From IMG/VR virus record IMGVR_UViG_3300030329_004562, positions 1 through 24,123 of that record: a stretch of DNA of 24,123 nucleotides, one strand, 5' to 3'. Under the pieces are notes generated by a model, which saw only the letters and a list, made by a program, of their open reading frames with translations, had not been told where the DNA came from and ran no database searches. Shown here one piece after another: positions 19,835 to 24,123 of the stretch. Within the stretch, counting starts at the first letter, position 1; every line of letters begins with the position of its first letter. The position numbers and the translations under genes were made by a program. The stretch comes from a virus.

Positions 19835-20739
19835 CCGAAGAGACTGCAGTAGAAGAGACTGTTCAAGAAACCGTTGTTGAGGAATCTCCTCAACTCTCAG
19901 AAGAAGCCCAGCAATTCTTCAAAGACAGGGGGATCATCTCTGATGAACCTGTAGCAGAGTCCCAGGAGGAGTCTGCACCTGAAGCAGAGGTTGCTGCAGA
20001 GGAGACCCCGGAGGAACCGAAGGTTTCCAAGGTCTTCAGTGAGGTTGCAAAGAAGAAGAGGGAACTGTTCAAGCAGGAACAGGAACTCAAGGAAAAGAAT
20101 GAGGATTTATCGAAACTCAGAGATGCACGGAACCTGATCGAGCAGGGGAAGCATCTGGAAGCATCTGAGGTGTTAGGGTCATCCTATGAGTCCATGACAG
20201 ATCAGGTGCTTAACAGAGGTTCTGAGAGGACTGCACTGCAGAAGTTGCAGGAGGAAGTCTCAGTTTTGAAGAAGGAAAAGTTTGAAGCAGACAAGCAGAG
20301 ACAGAAGGAGATGGCATCCCAGGAGGTGCAGTCCTATGTCTCTGAGTTGAAGAGTATGGTAGATGAAACAGAAAAGTATCCGTTGGTGACATCCTTCTGG
20401 GATGAAGCCCAACAAAGCATCCTGGACATTCAGAAGCACTATGCCATGAACGGAAATGAAGCCCTCACCAACGAGGAGGTTCTGGAACAGGTGGAAAACA
20501 CCTACCGTGAGTTCATGGACCGTGCAGTTCAGAATGAAAAAGTGAGGTCTATTTATAAAATAGGATCACCCTCAGAAAAGGCAGAGCAGGGTGAAGTCCA
20601 GAAAAGTCAATCGAGGACACTTTCAAGCAAAGGAACATCCCGGTTGAGGACTTCAGAGACGAAGACAGGTCCACTCTCTAAACATGAAGCATTGGAGAGG
20701 GCAGTCAACGTCTTTCGTGAATCCAGATCGGGAGTCTAA
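19831..20739 (+). CDS. Scaffolding protein
   Basis: The protein has 302 aa. It begins with about 60 residues of Glu- and Val-rich disordered sequence (ETAVEETVQETVVEE), then a long coiled coil (AKKKRELFKQEQELKEKNED to KEKFEADKQRQKEMA), and ends in a basic Ser/Lys tail (LSSKGTSRLRTSETKTG). Acidic start, coiled-coil middle and basic end are typical of head scaffolding proteins. The position directly between portal and major capsid genes supports the call. It would guide capsid assembly and then leave or be degraded. Confidence 0.78.
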   Translation: MTEETAVEETVQETVVEESPQLSEEAQQFFKDRGIISDEPVAESQEESAPEAEVAAEETPEEPKVSKVFSEVAKKKRELFKQEQELKEKNEDLSKLRDARNLIEQGKHLEASEVLGSSYESMTDQVLNRGSERTALQKLQEEVSVLKKEKFEADKQRQKEMASQEVQSYVSELKSMVDETEKYPLVTSFWDEAQQSILDIQKHYAMNGNEALTNEEVLEQVENTYREFMDRAVQNEKVRSIYKIGSPSEKAEQGEVQKSQSRTLSSKGTSRLRTSETKTGPLSKHEALERAVNVFRESRSGV

Positions 20740-20769
20740 ACATGACTTTTTATTTGGAGTTTATTGACA

Positions 20770-22215
20770 ATGGCATCTGCCGACATGACAAGTTGGGACA
20801 ATGCTCTCAAGCAGTATTATCGAGATAAACCTGTCATTGACACGGTTTATAAGAATCACCCTTGGTTGACACTGGTTCCCAAGAACCCACGGTTCAAAGG
20901 GAAGAACATGCCTGTGCCCGTGATCTGAAACATTGGATCGTAATCGGATGAACTGCTGGGACACCTGACCGGGTAATGCCGAAGGCAATCAGCAGCCAAG
21001 CTAGGGAGGGCAAAGGTTCCCTGGAAGGTTCAACGACTAGGTGGTGAGACCCAACGATAATCCACCCACGAGCGTCCGACACCTCAGAAGAGGTGATGAT
21101 ATAGTCTGAGCTACATGGAAACATGTAGAAGTGGTAATTAAAAAAGCCACGGTAACATACCTGACGGAAGACCACAGGGGGTGAGCAGTACCTTCAGTAC
21201 TGCCCAAAGTAACGCAACTGCATCACAGATTGCAGAATTTCTGATCACCCGTAAGAAGCACTATGGTGTTGCAACGGTTGATGGTGAGACACTTTTAGCA
21301 TCACAGGGAAACGAATACGCTTTCCTTGATGCTGCAGTCACTGAAATCGATCAGGTTGCAAAATCAGTAGGGGATGCACTTTCCCGGCAATTGTTCAGGA
21401 CTTCTGATGCATCCATAGGACGGGTAAACAACTCATCCTTTGGTGTAACCACACTGGATCTGGTAACAGATACCGATGCACTGAACTTTGAAGTCAATCA
21501 GAAGATTGTCACTTCAGGAACCCTCTCAGGAGGTTCAGTCCGTACAGGTTCACTCACAGTCAGTGCTGTGAATCGGGATGCAGCTTCAAATCAGGTCACC
21601 ACCAGTGCAAACCTGAGTGCAGGAATCTCTGCAATTGCTCAGAACGACTACATCTACATCGAAGGAAACTACGATAATGGTGTGAGTGGTCTGGCAGACT
21701 GGATTCCTTCCAGTGCTCCAGGTTCCACGGCATTCTTTGGTCAGGACCGAAGTGTGGACCCAACCCGTTTGGGAGGTCAGAGAGTTGCCTACTCAAGCAC
21801 CCGTGAAGAGACCATCATTAATGGTCTTGGAAGATGTGCGAGAGAGGGAGGACAACCTGATCACATTTTCGTTTCCTTCACAGACTTCATTGCTCTGGAA
21901 AAGGAACTGGAGTCCACCGTTCAACGTGAAGTTGATCCAGATACAGGAGCAGGTTTCCGTTCCATGGAGATGTATGCCCCTTATGGTGTAGCAAAAATTA
22001 TCCCGGATAAGGATTGCCCCGTAGGAGTGGCCTATGCCCTTCAGATGGACACATGGCAGCTTGCCACCATTGGAGAAACCGTGGGCATCATCGATGCAGA
22101 CGGAAATCGGATTCTCAGACAGTCATCCGCAGATGGCGTAGAGGTCCGTGTTGGATTCTACGGTCAGCTAGCCTGTTCCGCTCCTGGGTTCAATTGCCGT
22201 ATAGCCCTAGCATAA
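20770..22215 (+). CDS. Major capsid protein, split by a group I intron
   Basis: Exon 1 is 20770-20926 (52 codons plus one base) and exon 2 is 21164-22215. Joined, they give 402 aa without a break, and the junction reads VPVIYGRPQGVSSTFSTAQ, a natural capsid sequence. Without splicing, a stop codon at 20926-20928 ends translation at VPVI. The protein has the HK97-like order: N-terminal arm, TRKKHYGVATVDGETLLASQ, then surface-loop repeats rich in S, T and G, then MDTWQLATIGETVGIIDADG and a conserved end. TGGAG lies ten bases before ATG. The next genes are decoration-like and connector proteins. Confidence 0.85.
20927..21163 (+). ncRNA. Group I self-splicing intron in the capsid gene
   Basis: The intron has 237 nt and no ORF. 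P1: exon end GTGATCT (20920-20926) pairs with the guide GGATCGT (20935-20941), with the required U-G pair at the splice site. Core: TGCC-gaa-GGCA hairpin, AATCAGCAGCCAAGC, and P7 from GACTA (21035-21039, in GGTTCAACGACTA) with TAGTC (21102-21106, in GATATAGTC). A GAAA-capped hairpin lies at 21111-21128. The last base is G21163, as group I introns need. The core resembles the IA-type introns of phages such as Twort and SPbeta, from memory. It must be removed before capsid protein can be made. Confidence 0.9.
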
Positions 22216-22224
22216 GGAGGAACC

Positions 22225-22602
22225 ATGGCAAGTCGAGTCTTCAGAGAGGTTCAGGCTCTTAACCCTGAAACGAAAATCGTAGGAGGGTCTTTCACCACAA
22301 ACGGGTCTTCAAGCCCTGACTCTGCCAATAACACTGGCAAGGGATGGAGTGTTGCAAGAACCGGGACGGGTGAACTGACGGTTACGCTGGAAGACACGTA
22401 TTCTGCCCTGATTTCTGGACAATGCTCCCTTGCACTTAATGCTGCAGGGGATTCCAAAGTCCAGTTTGGTGCAATTGATGTTGTGACTGCAAAGACCATC
22501 GTGATCCGCACGATCACGGGTACTTCTGCAGCAGACATTGCTGCCAATGCCAATAACAGGGTTCACTTCACACTGTTTCTCCGTAATACGGATATTACGT
22601 AA
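22225..22602 (+). CDS. Putative capsid decoration or head protein
   Basis: The protein has 125 aa, with a strong AAGGAGGAACC site. It is beta-rich (GKGWSVARTGTGELTVTLED, VVTAKTIVIRTITGTSAADI) with a conserved start RVFREVQALNPETKIVGGSF. Position directly after the capsid gene and its size fit a decoration or head-stabilising protein; similar short beta proteins of environmental phages start the same way, from memory. No catalytic motif was seen. Confidence 0.55.
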   Translation: MASRVFREVQALNPETKIVGGSFTTNGSSSPDSANNTGKGWSVARTGTGELTVTLEDTYSALISGQCSLALNAAGDSKVQFGAIDVVTAKTIVIRTITGTSAADIAANANNRVHFTLFLRNTDIT

Positions 22603-22610
22603 GGAGGAAC

Positions 22611-22829
22611 ATGATGGGTAGCGAAGCAGCAACCATCATCTTAGGACCCCTAAAGGGGAGTATGGGATCTCCAGACTCCCCCAAGGAATCCAAGAAAGAA
22701 GAGATGGAGGAATACGAGTATTCTGATGAACAGAAAGAGATGGCTAAAGAACTCGTCAAAGCAGTCAAAAGCGGAGATGAGGAGACCGTCTTAATGGCAA
22801 TCCACGGAATTATGATGAGTTATGACTGA
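22611..22829 (+). CDS. Small acidic head-region protein
   Basis: The protein has 72 aa; two ATGs in a row (22611 and 22614) follow AAGGAGGAAC. The middle is Pro/Ser/Lys/Glu-rich and probably disordered, and the end is a helix (EQKEMAKELVKAVKSGDEET, VLMAIHGIMMSYD). The stop overlaps the connector start by eight bases. No family was recognised; such small proteins after capsid genes may be head fibres or assembly factors. Confidence 0.5.
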   Translation: MMGSEAATIILGPLKGSMGSPDSPKESKKEEMEEYEYSDEQKEMAKELVKAVKSGDEETVLMAIHGIMMSYD

Positions 22830-23691
22830 TTACGTTTCCCTCACAGAGTTGAGGACTCTGACACGGCAGCGTGCAGATATGGAGAACTCTCAGTTTGTGA
22901 CTGATACAGAAGTCACCCGTTATCTGAACAACTCATGGGGGGAACTGTATTCCCTCATCAGTGATAATTTTAACGAGGACTACTACACCACAAGCACCAC
23001 GTTCTCTCTCACCTCTGGAACGGATTCGTATGATCTCCCATCAGATTTCTACAAATCGAGAGGGGTGGATTTGGTGGTCACTTCCACTGAATCTGTCCCA
23101 CTCAGACGTTACAATTGGGCAGAGAGGACCAGGAACAATCTCACGGTGTACGCACGGGACTATAAGTACCGTATCCAGAAAGGGTCCATTGTGTTTTCTC
23201 CTGTTCCCTCTACCAATGATTCCATAAAGCTTTATTACATCCCGTCTCCCAAAAGACTGATATCCAAGACCACGACTGCGATCACCAGAGGTGCAAGCAC
23301 GATGTGGACTGTGGGTGCAAACCACGGATTTGTGGTGGGAGACACCATTACAGGACAGAATTTCTTGGCTACAGACTATAATGTGGATCAGACCGTCAGT
23401 GCAGTGGGTGCTGCAACTGTGTCCACAGACTTGGATTCCACAGGTCTGTCTGATCCCACAACTTACGGGTCCATTGAGTCCAGGTTCGACTTCTATGCAG
23501 GGTGGGATGAGTACATCATCGTGGACTCTGCAATCAAGATGCTGGTCAAGGAGGAACAGGATGTGACAGGACTCATGGTTCAGAAGAATATGCTCAAGGA
23601 AAGAGTGATCACTGAGTCACAGAACAGGGATGCAGGAGAACCGCAGGTGGTGACCGATGTGGTTGCCTATGAGAAATATTACTACGCATGA
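22822..23691 (+). CDS. Head-to-tail connector/adaptor protein
   Basis: The protein has 289 aa. The start SLTELRTLTRQRADMENSQF, then VTRYLNNSWGELYSLISDNF and a beta part SYDLPSDFYKSRGVDLVV, matches the adaptor type found under portals in podoviruses (SU10-like adaptor), from memory. Residues about 155-205 hold a Thr/Gly/Ala-rich insertion, and the C-terminus is helical (DSAIKMLVKEEQDVTGLMVQ). It would form the ring joining portal and tail. Stop and next start overlap (ATGA). Confidence 0.62.
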   Translation: MTDYVSLTELRTLTRQRADMENSQFVTDTEVTRYLNNSWGELYSLISDNFNEDYYTTSTTFSLTSGTDSYDLPSDFYKSRGVDLVVTSTESVPLRRYNWAERTRNNLTVYARDYKYRIQKGSIVFSPVPSTNDSIKLYYIPSPKRLISKTTTAITRGASTMWTVGANHGFVVGDTITGQNFLATDYNVDQTVSAVGAATVSTDLDSTGLSDPTTYGSIESRFDFYAGWDEYIIVDSAIKMLVKEEQDVTGLMVQKNMLKERVITESQNRDAGEPQVVTDVVAYEKYYYA

Positions 23692-24002
23692 GCAGAGTTA
23701 ACTTTACACAGATTCACTCAGAGAATGCAGAAGTCACTCGATTGCAAAGTCATATCAAAACGACACTCACACCCCTCCTCCAGTTACCGATTTCAGACGG
23801 GGTGCTCATCAAGGATCTGTCTATTGAAACCACAGATACCCGAGTCAATCATGGTCTGGGGAGGACCTATGAGGGTTTCATCATTACACGATTACAGAGC
23901 AATGCAGTGATTTACGAGTCCAGTAGTACCAATGATGACAAGAACCTCTTCATCTTACTGAAGGGTTCCAGTGCAGCAACTGCAGACATTTACTTTTTCT
24001 AG
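23688..24002 (+). CDS. Small virion-type protein with VNHGLGR motif
   Basis: The protein has 104 aa. It is beta-rich, with the motif RVNHGLGRTYEGFIITRLQS, a pattern seen in small head or tail proteins of podoviruses next to the connector. The rest (NDDKNLFILLKGSSAATADI, YFF) completes a jelly-roll-like sequence. The exact place in the virion is unknown. Confidence 0.55.
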   Translation: MSRVNFTQIHSENAEVTRLQSHIKTTLTPLLQLPISDGVLIKDLSIETTDTRVNHGLGRTYEGFIITRLQSNAVIYESSSTNDDKNLFILLKGSSAATADIYFF

Positions 24003-24010
24003 GAGATCGG

Positions 24011-24123
24011 ATGCCTACTACCAATATGAGTCTGAATGAACCCTCTGTAGGTCAGACTTCAGGACCTGATTGGGCAACGGAGACCAATGCCAATTGGGAA
24101 ACTCTGGATGCACATGACCATAC
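24011..24123 (+). CDS. Start of a tail-region virion protein (partial)
   Basis: An AGGAG site at 24001-24005 precedes ATG 24011. The 37 complete codons read MPTTNMSLNEPSVGQTSGPD, then WATETNANWETLDAHDH and run off the window. The phrase (L)NxxLxxLDxHDH(T/S) marks the N-terminus of many phage tail and baseplate-like proteins with an HDH-type end, which continue with a Gly-rich HTxG region. Only the N-terminus is seen, so a tail fibre or needle cannot be told apart. Confidence 0.5.
   Translation, partial: MPTTNMSLNEPSVGQTSGPDWATETNANWETLDAHDH

Noticed and set aside
20742-20827. Short ORF starting MTFYLEFIDNG before the capsid start
   Set aside because: It overlaps the capsid start in another frame, lacks its own ribosome site and ends after 28 codons.
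20770-22215. Capsid gene broken by a frameshift or two separate genes
   Set aside because: The intervening 237 nt carry group I intron core elements, and exact removal gives a continuous reading frame with a sensible junction.

Overview
This window is part of a temperate tailed bacteriophage or prophage, most likely a podovirus or a closely related type. I see no host housekeeping genes. The evidence is a complete phage layout: lysis genes, an integrase with an attachment site, a repressor, replication genes, terminase, portal, scaffold, capsid and connector genes. The host cannot be named from sequence alone. A proteobacterial-type tRNA-Leu(UAG) fragment in the attachment site and a phage-borne CsrA both point to a bacterium in which CsrA-type control operates.

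Layout. (1) 1-1586, + strand: lysis cassette, with the end of a SleB-like cell wall hydrolase, a one-helix and a two-helix holin-like protein, a small unknown protein and an M15A peptidase. (2) 1587-3651: integration and lysogeny module. A putative attP carries the 5' half of a tRNA-Leu gene, flanked by repeated arm-type sequences. Next come, on the - strand, a small coiled-coil ORF, an XRE repressor and a tyrosine integrase, and then a divergent promoter region. (3) 3652-11180, + strand: early genes. These are a C5-cytosine methyltransferase with a long ORF nested in another frame, a VRR-NUC nuclease, a CsrA homologue, an XRE/sigma region 4 fusion, zinc-binding small proteins, a RecB/Cas4-like nuclease, an SSB-like protein, a replication initiator with an internal candidate origin, a P-like helicase loader, a PAPS-reductase-like protein and an excisionase-like protein. 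(4) 11181-14500, mostly - strand: AT-rich accessory island of eight small, mostly acidic genes. Five of them form an operon with its own promoter and terminator and nearly identical ribosome binding sites. An array of 9-bp iterons (CCATTGATT) with 15-bp spacing lies just beyond the terminator. (5) 14502-24123, + strand: packaging and head genes (TerS, GNAT-like protein, TerL, small ORFs, portal, scaffold, major capsid protein, decoration-like protein, connector and the start of a tail-region gene).

Points of most interest. The major capsid gene is split by a 237-nt group I intron whose P1, P7 and 3' splice site can be placed by eye; removing it restores a 402-aa capsid protein. The methyltransferase gene contains a 264-codon ORF in the +1 frame that carries its own repeated motifs. 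The attachment site keeps the 5' rather than the 3' half of a tRNA. The initiator gene holds an inverted-repeat, direct-repeat, AT-rich and G-run array that looks like a replication origin. A phage CsrA occurs in the same genome as an operon whose genes share one leader motif.
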